Source: Bog-473 sp963743785
GTDB lineage: Bacteria > Actinomycetota > Acidimicrobiia > Acidimicrobiales > RAAP-2
Length of the DNA: 64,000 nt
Reading direction: 5' to 3'
Assembly (NCBI GenBank): GCA_963743785.1
Contig: CAVURD010000034.1
Location: forward strand, 186,001 to 250,000
The position numbers and the translations under genes were made by a program. Shown piece by piece: positions 1 to 9,451 of this stretch. The notes beneath the pieces are model-generated. The model was not told where the DNA came from. It did no database searches and saw only the letters and a list, made by a program, of their open reading frames with translations. Each line of letters opens with the position of its first letter. Position 1 is the stretch's first letter.

Positions 1-1
1 C

Positions 2-1837
2 ATTGCCGGAAAGCCGGTCGATGCACCAGTCCCTCCCCTCGACGTGCTGCTCGGCATCTTCACCGCCGCTGGCGTACCCCTCCCCCACCAGATCGCGCTC
101 CCATGGGGTGACGATCAGCGGACACTGAGCGGAAACAACAACGGGGGCCTCTACCTCGTGCCCGGCCTGCTACTCCCCACGGTGGCGACGGCCTGGGCGC
201 ACTGGGCCCACTGGCTCCTCGACCGGCTCGAGCTCCTCGAGGACTGGGCCGTCTACGTGGACCAGGTCGCCATGGCGCTCGGATTGGCGGCCGAAGGCGT
301 CACGTCGCAGCCCCTTGACGTGCGTTGGAACACTCCTACCCACGATCTGACGCGGATTCCCGCCGACGCCCCCGTACCGGCCATCCTGCACTACCACCAG
401 GAGGTGGACCGCCAAGGACTACTCCGCCTCACAGGCATTGGGTCGATCGACCAGCAGATCGAAGTCGTCAACGATGCCATCAAAGTCCTGTGGCGACAGG
501 CTCTCCCCGATACCACCTACTGGGAATGGTTCTACCTCACGGAAAGCGACCCCGATGTCGCAACTGACGCCACCACCCGTCGTACGCTCTCCACGCTGCT
601 CGAGTCGATCGAACCTGCTTCCGTCCTCGATGTCGGGTGCGGCGATGGCCGGCTCACGAGCGACCTGCCCCTGCCCCGGTATTCAGGGATCGATCTGTCA
701 GCCGAGGCCGTGCGTCGGGCCAGACTCCTTCACCCCACCGGCCAGTTCGTCATCGGCAGCCTGGATCAGAGCACGATGGAGGCCGATCTCGTCCTCTGCA
801 TCGACGTGCTTCCCCACCAATCTGATGAGGTCACATACGAGAAGCTGATCCAACGCCTGTGGCAGTCTGCGGGTCGGGCCTTGGTGCTCTCCGGCCTGGA
901 AAGTGCCGGCGACTCCACAGATCCGACCCTCCACTTCCATGAGCCACTCTCAACGACGCTGGAACGGGTCATCCCCGAAGCCGAGGTCTATCCGATACGA
1001 CGCCAGCCTCCCTTTGGCACTTTTCTCGTACTGCGACCGCCCAAGGTGCCCCACCAGCGCGACTACGGATCCGCCACGATGGCACCGCTGATGGGGCGCC
1101 ATCCTGACCCGCTCGGCCTAGCGGCAATTCGCTTGCATGCATGGCGGACCCTCGGGTTCTATCCCGACCATTCCCCCCGACTGTGGGAGTACCCGGTTGT
1201 TGCCAACACGATCCGCGAGCATCTGCAACCCGGTAGCCGACTGGTCGACGTCGGTGCCGGCACCACTCCCCTCGCCCCGTATCTGACGAGGCGGGGCTAT
1301 GTGGTCGACACCGTAGATCCTTCGGAGGTCCAACGAGGCTGGCCCCCCACCCCTGATTGGAACGAATGGGACTTCCTCGACTACGGCAAGGTTGGAATGG
1401 CCCACCGGTCGTGGAACTGTACCCTCGACGAACTACCGCTACGACCTTTGTTCGATGGGGCCTATTCCGTCAGCGTCATAGAGCACGTCCGCGCCGACGA
1501 GCGGCGCTCCCTGCTGGCCGACATCGCGGCACGGGTACGACCCGGTGGTCTGGTGGTGCTGACCATCGATCTCGTCCGCGACAGCGAAAGCCTGTGGAAC
1601 CGCAATCTGGGACAAGTAGTCGAGGAACCCTCGAGACACGGCACTTTTCAGGACGTCGTCACCGAGTGCGCCGCGGTAGGGCTGGAACTGCTCCAGCGCG
1701 AGACCGTGCGCCACTGGGGCGATACCCACGTGGACATTGGACTATTGGCTCTGCGGAGAACGGACGCTCGCGTGCCGGGGGGTTGGCAGCGGACTGCCCA
1801 CGGTTTTCTCAGGACAGTGCGCAAGCGGCGGTCCTGA
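2..1837 (+). CDS. 5'-partial protein: GT-like segment plus two SAM-methyltransferase domains
   Basis: The reading frame is open to the left edge, so the N-terminus is missing; a GTG at 44 is only the first possible internal start. Residues are numbered from that GTG. Residues 1 to about 110 contain a GNNNGGLYLVP stretch that resembles the end of a nucleotide-sugar-transferase fold; this is weak. Two class I SAM-binding motifs follow: VLDVGCGDGR near residue 194 and LVDVGAGTTPL near residue 399. The second domain has the later motifs expected of a full methyltransferase (SVSVIEHV, then RPGGLVVLTID). A multidomain glycosyltransferase-methyltransferase is the likeliest reading, acting in the cytoplasm on glycan intermediates. 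The neighbour on the right is convergent. The two methyltransferase domains are secure; substrate and N-terminal function are not. Confidence 0.75.
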   Translation: MAGKPVDAPVPPLDVLLGIFTAAGVPLPHQIALPWGDDQRTLSGNNNGGLYLVPGLLLPTVATAWAHWAHWLLDRLELLEDWAVYVDQVAMALGLAAEGVTSQPLDVRWNTPTHDLTRIPADAPVPAILHYHQEVDRQGLLRLTGIGSIDQQIEVVNDAIKVLWRQALPDTTYWEWFYLTESDPDVATDATTRRTLSTLLESIEPASVLDVGCGDGRLTSDLPLPRYSGIDLSAEAVRRARLLHPTGQFVIGSLDQSTMEADLVLCIDVLPHQSDEVTYEKLIQRLWQSAGRALVLSGLESAGDSTDPTLHFHEPLSTTLERVIPEAEVYPIRRQPPFGTFLVLRPPKVPHQRDYGSATMAPLMGRHPDPLGLAAIRLHAWRTLGFYPDHSPRLWEYPVVANTIREHLQPGSRLVDVGAGTTPLAPYLTRRGYVVDTVDPSEVQRGWPPTPDWNEWDFLDYGKVGMAHRSWNCTLDELPLRPLFDGAYSVSVIEHVRADERRSLLADIAARVRPGGLVVLTIDLVRDSESLWNRNLGQVVEEPSRHGTFQDVVTECAAVGLELLQRETVRHWGDTHVDIGLLALRRTDARVPGGWQRTAHGFLRTVRKRRS

Positions 1838-1857
1838 GCCGAGACGATCCACCGCTG

Positions 1858-3226
1858 TCAAGTCTCCGGAGGGCTCTGAGACGACTCCGCTGGTTGGAGT
1901 TCAGCGGTAGAACGTGGCTTGCGGTCCCACCAACTGATGCGGCCCTTCAAGCGCAGGATGGGGCGCTCGAGTCCGAAGTAGCTCGCGGATGCGACTGCAA
2001 TGGAGAGGGCCAGGGTGGCAAGTGTGAGGATCCAGAATGGCACCATCTGTGCCGTGTATCCGGTCCATTTCATGAATTCGTTGAGCATGCCGACATGCCA
2101 CAGGTAGATGCCGTAGGAGATGACACCGATACTGGCCATCGGCCACGAACGGAGAAGACGGCGGATCGGCGAGCGATCTTGCGGACCGAACACGGCCGGA
2201 AGCAAGAGAAGCAAGGCGAACAGCCCGTAGAGAGCCTGCCTTTCCAGGGCAACCCGGGTGGTGACAAAGGGGAGGATGCTTCGATCGGTGACCACATGAG
2301 AAACCGCGATGAAGGCCACCGCCGCACCGATCCAACTGATCCAGGGCATCAATCGATGGCCCAACCAGCGAAGGCTCGCTTCGGTGCTCAACAAACCAGG
2401 CACTCAATACGGCCAACAGGATCCCGAGAGCGAACAAGTCGAGGTATGCCGGGAGCCAGTCCACCATCACGCTGGCTAGAAGAGGATGGGTCGAACAATT
2501 GGGAGCGCAGAGTGACACAAACTTTCCATTTCGGACCGTCAGAAGTGGAAGGTGCAGCACCCAATACCGGAACCAGAAGCTGATCAGGTACAGCACCACG
2601 ACCCCGATCAGCTCTCGGACCAGCTGGTTCATCGGCGATCGTCGGCGATACCCAATCGCCATGGCATAGAAGGGAAGAAAGAGATAGAAAGACATCTCGG
2701 TGCACAATGACCAGGCCTGGGTGATGCCATAGAACACCTGCGTCGGGACGTAGATCTGCAGAAAAAGATAGGGAACGACCACACCCTGCCAGCCGGGTCC
2801 CAGGGTGACGGCGTGGAGCACATAGGCCAGAACCGTGAGTGCGAGCCAGTAGGCGGGGACGATGCGGAGCAGCCGGCGCTCCCAGAATTTGCGGGTGTTG
2901 GGCGAAGTTCGGCCGGACAGATGTGAAGCGGCATATGGGCGATACAGCAGAAAGCCGGAGATGAGAAAGAAGACTGACACCCCGATCTCGAGGCGGCTGG
3001 TGTAGGGGCCAAGAGACGATCGCACTGTGAATCCCGACACCCATGCGGCGTGAAGGACAAGCACCGATAAGGCAGCGATGGCGCGCAGCCCGTCGAAACC
3101 AGCGAAGTGGCGCGGCCTGGCGACCACTGCCTCCGGGGCCCCAGAGTCAGCGGCGCCCGCACCCGGCTTTGGAATCTGCACCTCAGCGTCGGGTGGCATC
3201 AATTCCGTCTCGTCCTTCACGGTCAC
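1858..3226 (-). CDS. Acyltransferase family 3 (OafA/YrhL-like), one frameshift
   Basis: This is a polytopic membrane O-acyltransferase that would transfer acetyl or another acyl group onto a surface sugar. Seen: a Pro/Ala-rich N-terminal tail, FDGLRAIAALSVLVLHAAW with the helix-1 histidine, FFLISGFLLYRP, and TQAWSLCTEMSFYLFLPFY. The frame breaks after EHRSEPS: one extra base (a G near 2368 on the plus strand) moves translation out of frame. Skipping it continues into WLGHRLMPW, exactly as in the intact paralogue at 33874-35298, and on to the stop at 1858. The two proteins align over essentially their whole length. Start is the ATG at 3226. The acceptor sugar is unknown. A sequencing indel is likelier than a dead gene, but this base is not in a homopolymer. 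Confidence 0.85.
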
Positions 3227-3443
3227 ATCCTCGATCTGGTACTGGCACTATCGAGCGGGAGCTTCACAGCGGCTGCCAGGCTGGCGAGTGGCCTGTGGTC
3301 ATTCTCGCGTGCGCCATTGTGGCGCTCTCCCCTGATGCCGGGACCCCCAGTGACGAGCCGAGCCCACCGGTGACCTGCGGCCTGCTATCCGGACGGCCTG
3401 TTGCCAGGTATCGTCTCTGAGATGGAAAGGGCGGCGGAGTTCG

Positions 3444-4418
3444 ATGAGTGAAGGGCTGTTGTGGATCGTAACTCCCAGCTACGACGACGTCCCGTCGTTC
3501 ATGATCCTCCGGTCTCGGATCCTTGACGTCATCAAGACCGCGCGATCGCTCCCCGAGCTGGCTGTCAGATTCATCATAATTGATGACACCGCCGGAAATG
3601 ACGACGAAATTGAAGAGTTGCAGGTCTTTCCGGACGTACGGGTGATCACGCCGCCATTCAATCTCGGGCATCAACGAGCCATCGTGTACGGCTTACGCTT
3701 GGTTCTCTCCGATATGCACGAGTCGGATTTGATCGTCACGATGGACGCGGACGGCGAAGACCTTCCCGAAGACCTCCCTCGACTGCTCGAGCCACTCGTA
3801 GCCTCCACGGCCAGGCGCGGGACACTCTGCGTTGCCCGCCGTACCAAAAGAAGCGAATCGCTCAAGTTCAGGATTCTATATACGTTCTTCAGAACAATGT
3901 TTCGGATCCTCACCGGAACGACAGTGCGAAGTGGCAACTATGCCGCCTACAGGGGGTGGCTGGCGACACGGATCCTCCGTCATCCCTACTTTGATCTTTG
4001 CTATTCATCGACCTTAGTCAGTCTCGATATAGCCGTCACACCAATACCATGCGCCCGCGGGACACGTTACGCCGGGCGATCGCGAATGAATTTGCTTCGC
4101 CTGATTATGCACGGCGTGCGAATGCTGATGCCCTATACCGATCGCATCGCTGTTCGAGCATTGACAGCCTTTTCCTCCACGTTCGGATTGGGAATGGTTC
4201 TTGCTCTGACCGTTGTGGGAATCAGAGTCTTCACCAACGCCAAGATCCCTGGTTGGACAACCTTTACGCTGCTCGGCTTTTTGATTCTTTCGTTTATCGC
4301 TCTTGGGAACTTCGCCGTTCTGTTCGCTGTCTTCTCTCATTCGAGGGGAATCTCGCTAGCCGACCTGGAGGAATGGGACGGCATAGGTTCCGGCAACGCG
4401 TCGACGACGCCCGATTGA
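3444..4418 (+). CDS. Family 2 glycosyltransferase with C-terminal membrane anchor
   Basis: This is an intact 324-residue protein. The N-terminal GT-A domain has the nucleotide-binding start IVTPSYDD, a conserved IIIDDTAGND and a DXD-type metal site in MDADGEDLP near residue 99. FNLGHQRAIVYGL matches the polyprenyl-phosphate sugar synthase/DPM1-like subgroup. Two hydrophobic helices (about residues 245-300) follow, so it probably works at the inner membrane face, perhaps loading a sugar onto a lipid carrier for the polytopic GT-C-like proteins around it. A purine-rich GGCGGAG lies about 9 bases before the ATG. Codons are noticeably A/T-richer than in the right half of the window. Donor and acceptor cannot be read from the sequence. 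Confidence 0.85.
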   Translation: MSEGLLWIVTPSYDDVPSFMILRSRILDVIKTARSLPELAVRFIIIDDTAGNDDEIEELQVFPDVRVITPPFNLGHQRAIVYGLRLVLSDMHESDLIVTMDADGEDLPEDLPRLLEPLVASTARRGTLCVARRTKRSESLKFRILYTFFRTMFRILTGTTVRSGNYAAYRGWLATRILRHPYFDLCYSSTLVSLDIAVTPIPCARGTRYAGRSRMNLLRLIMHGVRMLMPYTDRIAVRALTAFSSTFGLGMVLALTVVGIRVFTNAKIPGWTTFTLLGFLILSFIALGNFAVLFAVFSHSRGISLADLEEWDGIGSGNASTTPD

Positions 4419-4912
4419 AGATTGGGGTAGTTCCACTGGCATCGACAGAGATTGAGCGCACACCTATGCCGCCTTGACCTGCGCCGATGGTGTGCGGGCC
4501 AGGATCCGGTGTGGCTGCGGCCGTCCATGTTGTGGCCCCGGACCTGGTCGAGAGCTACTGCTTCGCACGTCCCCGTGCTGAATGACGCCATCCGGGTGGC
4601 CGATCCCTTCCACGTGTGAATCGCCAGCACGCGTCGACAAGGTACGCCGACGTGTACAGAACGAAACATTGGAACGCCAAGGCCGCAAGGACTGCCCCCG
4701 TCTATCGGATCAGGAAGCTCCCGGACAGTTGCAACCTGACATTGCACGGCTGATGAATCAATCAGACCTTGTGATGCTTGGCAAGGTTGCACGTACACCT
4801 GCTCCCCGGCTTGGACTGTTACAAGCAAGTCGTGAGATCGTGGGGCATCGGGTCAACACGGCTTTTGGTCAGGGCTACACCCGTACGGATACCAGAGATT
4901 AGTGTAGGCACC
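4419..4912. other. Intergenic, 494 bp
   Basis: No open frame here has recognisable domains. Short frames on both strands look like chance products. I considered a decayed transposase on the minus strand but found no terminal inverted repeats or catalytic motif. It may hold the promoter for the downstream membrane protein; no clear -35/-10 pair stands out. Confidence 0.5.
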
Positions 4913-6332
4913 GTGGAAAATGGGGGTCTTAGCAAATCTCATAGCCACATCGAGCTGCCCGCTCAGTGCTCCAAGGACGGCAATCCGAACACATCAGTTT
5001 CGTGGCGTGATCGCCACAACGCCCTATTGACAGTAGCTGCAGCCTGCGTGACTCCGATTGCGTATGTACTTTTCGTGGCCCACTACTCCATAAACATCTT
5101 CTACGCTGACGACTGGAGCGTCGTCCCGTTTGTGAATGCCGCTCTGCGGGGTCATCTCACTCTGAGTGCACTGTGGGCTCAGCACATCGACCACCGGATG
5201 CTCTTTCCAAATCTTGTCTTCGTCGGGCTCGACACGCTGACTCGAGCCAACACCGTCGTGCTCATAGCGTTGAGCGCTGCTGTGTTCATTGCAAGTTACG
5301 GCTTGTTCCTGGGCCTCTATCGCTCTTACCAATCTCTCACGCCCCTGGCCGTCCTCACGTTTGGAATCGTCTGGTTCAGCATTGCCGACTACCAGAATGC
5401 GCTCTGGGCCTTTCAGTTTGCCTGGTATTTTATCCTGCTCTGTCTCATCGGGATGCTCCACTGCTTGCAGACGCGGATGGTTCGTGGCCGCTCTCGTCCT
5501 GGCCGTGGTCGCTTCGTTCTCCTCTCTCCAGGGACTCATTCTGTGGCCCGTGGGGGTGATATGGCTTGTGTGGCGCGGTTGGGATAGCCAGGTGGTAAAG
5601 CGAGTGATCTTCTGGCTCGGAACTGGAGTCGTCACCACGGCGGTCTACTTCTGGAACTACACCTTCCAAACCACAGGGCCGGCATGGTGTTACCCGGTTG
5701 CATTGGCCAAGTTTGTGCTTATCGAGATGGGCGAGATTGTCCCTGGATCGAATCAACTCGGTCTGCATGAAGTGATTGGCTTGGCTTTGCTGGTCGCAGC
5801 AGGCTATGTCGTCGTCCAGTCAGTGCGACATCGCTCTGAGTGTCTTCCTGTGGCGCTCATAGCCTTCGGATTTTTATTCGACGTGCTGATCGCGTTTGGA
5901 AGGTTGAGAGGCTCCCTTGTATTATCGACAGGGTTGGGTCCCGTCGCCACCCCTTCCCGCTACACGATGGCAAACTTGCTCATTGCGCTTGCTGTTGTTG
6001 CGTACGCCTGGGCACGCATGAACTGGAGATGGGTCGTCCCCTCGGTCGTTGCGGGTCAGATGGTGTTCGCGACGAGTTCGGGGCTCAGCAGCGCGTCGGC
6101 GCTTGACCATCACCTTGTCACGGGAGCGCGACTCGTCGTGAACATTGACAAAATCCCAGTTGCCGAGGAGGGGTGTTATCGATTCATCGGGTTCCTTGTC
6201 TATGTCTACGCACCAGATCTAAGCGAAGACACCGCACTAGTCGCACTAGCCCGATCTGACCACCTCAGCGAATTCTCGGACAGCCAAAACTACAGGGGCC
6301 TCCCGACTATCCCAGAATGCCCGTCGCACTGA
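4913..6332 (+). CDS. Polytopic membrane protein, GT-C-like, one frameshift
   Basis: This is a hydrophobic protein with about ten membrane segments. The first extracytoplasmic loop carries an acidic pair, FYADDWSVVPF, a position where GT-C enzymes keep catalytic acidic residues. WAQHIDHRMLFPNL follows. Both match the minus-strand paralogue at 18010-19569 (VGDQWDDVPV and WAQHNENRIFFPN), as does SFSSLQGL. Frame 2 runs to about 5475 and the protein resumes in frame 3 at WFVAALVLAVV, so one extra base lies near 5470-5480. The GTG at 4913 is chosen because it immediately precedes a natural cytoplasmic N-terminus; the same frame is open further upstream. I do not recognise a named family. A membrane glycosyltransferase is an inference from the paralogy, the acidic loop and the context. 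Confidence 0.65.
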
Positions 6333-6614
6333 ACGACGAGCCACCCCTCATCCGCCGCCAAGTGAGACCATAACTGGCTGCAACGATCTTCGCCGCGATC
6401 ATTGGTCAGCCGGCAAAGACCCCACTTCGGTCAAGCGCGCCGGCTTGCGTAGAAATTGTTCACCTTTGCGGCCAGTGCGCGACCTCGGGTGTTCTACATG
6501 CCGGGGATCCACCTGGCCCAAGCGCCCATCACCGCCGAGGATCAGAACCCGCTCTCTCAACTCTAACGCTCGAGTCTTTTTTTGCTCTATGCCAAGTCGA
6601 GCTGCGTCACCGTG
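6333..6614. other. Convergent intergenic region
   Basis: This gap of 282 bp lies between the ends of two convergent membrane-protein genes. I see no gene in it and no convincing terminator hairpin with a T-run. Confidence 0.5.
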
Positions 6615-8957
6615 CTACTGCTTGCTTGTGGCTTCTAGGACGTCTTCGTGTGCGCTTACTTCTTTGTCAGAACTCGACGGAGATTCGATCGATTTCCTCC
6701 TCCGTCGGACTCTCCCTACGATACCTGCGGTAATGAGCCCTACCGCACTCAAAACGGCGAGAAAGATTCCAATGGTGAGCGACGACGGCCAGTAGCGAAC
6801 CACAACCGTATGGTCCCCGGCGGGAACGCGCGCTTGCAGCATCACTCCCGCGTACGGTTCCAGTTTCAAAGGTTTTCCGTCGATAGTCGCATGCCAGCCG
6901 GGCACATCAGTGATCCGCAATCTGAGAACCTGCGGGTCAGTTCCCGAGGTTTTGATTTCCAGCCTTGCTGGATCAGGACGAGAAGCATTCACGGGCGTAC
7001 CCACTGCCTTGATGGGAGGTAAGGCGCCAGATGGTGTCAAGGGCGTTAGAGTGGCAAGACCCGATCGGGAAATATGATAAAGGGCTTCGTCGCCGACATT
7101 TTTCACAAACACCGCACCGCTGGGACCAGCCGATCCCGCCTTCTCCAATACATAACTGACGCCGTACAGACGCGCTTCAGAGGATGTTTCAATAAAAGGG
7201 CAGAACTCATTGAAGAATGCAGAGAAGGCGGGCGTCCCGGTATTGACGAACCAGGCAGAGTAGTAACTTGCGGGAATGATCGGATCATAAGCATCCAGTT
7301 CATGCACTCCATAGACGACATTCACAGAAGGGTCAATCCCCAATTGGGTACAAAATCCATTGCCGAATCCAACCGTTGAAGAACCAACACTCTTCTGGAG
7401 AGCTACTTCAGCCGGCGTCGGCTTGAGATACGTCGTGCTCGAAGCGGGTATCGACGTACCTGCGGACAAGAGAAACCCAGTCTCGCAAAGCAGCAAGGCG
7501 ATTCCTGCGGCGTTACCAACCTTTGCTGAGCTGATTGGGCGATGTGCTTGGCTGGGTCGATCCACGATGACAAGCATCGACACGACGATAAGCCCAACCG
7601 CAATCCCAATGGCCGGGCCCACAAAACTGGTGGCTCGAATATTGGCCTTAATCGGGGATAGCGTACCTCGACCCACAAGGAAGATAATCAGGAGCGTCAC
7701 TGCGGCAATACCGAACCACGCTACCGCCCACCGCCGGACGTTTCGCTCGGTATGCAGTCGCACGAGCGCGTCCAATCCGATACCTGACAGGATCGATAGG
7801 CCTAGCGCTACTCCCATAAGGGCGCGGACCCAATTCACCTTCCCTAATACCGGAAGGGAACTGACCAACGAATTGACAGGAGGACAATAGACAATGGCCA
7901 ACATGGTGACGGTCACGACAGAAAACGCAATCACTTCAGGACGGCGAAATCGAATACTCACCGCCAGCGCAGCCAATACCACAGCGACAATTCCAACATA
8001 TGCCGCTGTCTCGTCATAGAACAAGGAAAGTCCAAATGCGTGGCTCCCGGCGATCGGCAATCCATCGAAGCCCTGTGCGATGAAATACATGAGATCGTGG
8101 GGCTCCAGGGGCTTCACTGCCTCCGCCCCGCTTCGGGTTGACTGATAAACACTCTGGAAGCCGGGCAACGCAAGTGGCGCAGACAACGCCAATCCTGCTA
8201 CCGATGCCACCGACAGATCCAGGATCGGCCGAAGAATCGGACCTTCCCCTCGCGCCAGCGGAGTTCGTTTCCCGATGAGAACAACGACAAACACGACCAG
8301 CACCAACCCGAACACCGTCAGTACCTCGGGCTGACCCGAATAGACAGTAAACGCCAACACGATGGCGAAGAACGTGATTGCTCTGATTCGGTGTCCAGGG
8401 CGGATTACCAGAACCGCGGCTGCCATCAGCCAGCCTCCGAAGCTCATCACTCCTGCATGCGGATAACCCAACCAACCAGTGAGAGGTCCGCTCAGTTCGA
8501 ACACGCTAGCGGCAAATACGCAAGCCAGGACATTAAGTCTGAGTACTCGTGCCAGCACATACATGCCCGTACCGGCAACCACGAGCGTTACCAGCAGGCC
8601 TACATCAAAGGCATACTGCAAGGGCACCAAGTAACCGACCAGTGCCGGCAATCCCAATGGCGCCGATTGCCAGTTGAAGGCAAGCGGCAGTCCCAATCCG
8701 TTGTAAGGATTCCAGAGCGGAAGCTGTCCGTGATGGACCTGCGTCCATACCAGATTCGACCATGGAATCATCGAATCAATTAGGTCAACGTTGGGTGGAT
8801 CGTGCGGACGTATGCCAGGCTGTTTGGAGAGCCCCATCTGGGACAGGATGTCGTAGGTTCCGATATGAGAGCCGTGGTGCAATGCCGGCACTAGGAATGC
8901 GATCCCGCATAAGACGAGCCAGGACACGCCCAGCAGATCAGGAATCCGCGGTGCCAT
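6615..8957 (-). CDS. YfhO-family polytopic membrane protein (copy 1, intact)
   Basis: The protein has 780 residues, near the usual size for the bacterial YfhO family; characterised Gram-positive members glycosylate teichoic acids. The N-terminus has one helix, a loop with YDILSQMGL, then IPWSNLVWTQVHHGQLPLWNP, the signature shared by all four copies here. About twelve helices follow. The soluble C-terminal domain contains LRITDVPGWHATIDGKPL and HTVVVRYWPS before a last helix and a short charged tail. It is likely a GT-C-type transferase using lipid-linked sugars on the outer face of the membrane. Start is the ATG at 8957; no convincing Shine-Dalgarno lies upstream. Of the four copies, this one and 22593-25046 have undisturbed frames and are the best references. 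The sugar moved is unknown. Confidence 0.85.
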   Translation of the reverse strand: MAPRIPDLLGVSWLVLCGIAFLVPALHHGSHIGTYDILSQMGLSKQPGIRPHDPPNVDLIDSMIPWSNLVWTQVHHGQLPLWNPYNGLGLPLAFNWQSAPLGLPALVGYLVPLQYAFDVGLLVTLVVAGTGMYVLARVLRLNVLACVFAASVFELSGPLTGWLGYPHAGVMSFGGWLMAAAVLVIRPGHRIRAITFFAIVLAFTVYSGQPEVLTVFGLVLVVFVVVLIGKRTPLARGEGPILRPILDLSVASVAGLALSAPLALPGFQSVYQSTRSGAEAVKPLEPHDLMYFIAQGFDGLPIAGSHAFGLSLFYDETAAYVGIVAVVLAALAVSIRFRRPEVIAFSVVTVTMLAIVYCPPVNSLVSSLPVLGKVNWVRALMGVALGLSILSGIGLDALVRLHTERNVRRWAVAWFGIAAVTLLIIFLVGRGTLSPIKANIRATSFVGPAIGIAVGLIVVSMLVIVDRPSQAHRPISSAKVGNAAGIALLLCETGFLLSAGTSIPASSTTYLKPTPAEVALQKSVGSSTVGFGNGFCTQLGIDPSVNVVYGVHELDAYDPIIPASYYSAWFVNTGTPAFSAFFNEFCPFIETSSEARLYGVSYVLEKAGSAGPSGAVFVKNVGDEALYHISRSGLATLTPLTPSGALPPIKAVGTPVNASRPDPARLEIKTSGTDPQVLRLRITDVPGWHATIDGKPLKLEPYAGVMLQARVPAGDHTVVVRYWPSSLTIGIFLAVLSAVGLITAGIVGRVRRRRKSIESPSSSDKEVSAHEDVLEATSKQ

Positions 8958-9451
8958 CCTGATCCGCGATGAGCGGCGGCAATCGACGGTTGGGTCATCC
9001 CTCCGACCGTCATGGTGAATTCGATTGCGTCACCGCCGCAGTCGGCACGGCGACCGTCTCCCCAGGGAACACCATTGTGGCGAAACCCTAGCGTGTGGTC
9101 GACCACCTGGACCGGCAGATCCGGAACCCTATCCGACACAATCTCAGCAGTGGCTCAGAGGCTTCAATACTCACGGCATTAGTCATGGGTCGAAGACTTC
9201 TGCCCTCTGTTCCGGCCAGGTTTTGCCTCGTCCTCAATTCTCGGATAGCCAATCTAATGAATCTTGACTGAGCCCAGAGGTTTGGATCAAGACAAGAGGG
9301 TGAGCACCGACTCCCACCCCCGTCAGAGCAGCGATTCAGACTTCCTGGCCGTCCGCACCGAGCCACGACCGGTGAGCACGCGGACACGTGTCACTTGGAG
9401 ATCCGCTCTGCCCAGGCCCGCCGTCAATCAACTGCGGCCGTAGGGGGAGGA
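8958..9451. other. Intergenic, 494 bp
   Basis: This lies between two minus-strand membrane-protein genes. Short frames on both strands show no recognisable domain. It presumably holds the promoter of the YfhO gene to its left; I cannot point to a specific box. Confidence 0.45.

Noticed and set aside
1357..2583. 408-codon plus-strand open frame
   Set aside because: It overlaps the methyltransferase on one side and is antisense to the acyltransferase on the other, with an arginine-rich low-information sequence.
4419..4912. Decayed transposase
   Set aside because: A short minus-strand frame vaguely recalled a transposase end, but there are no terminal inverted repeats, target duplication or catalytic motif.
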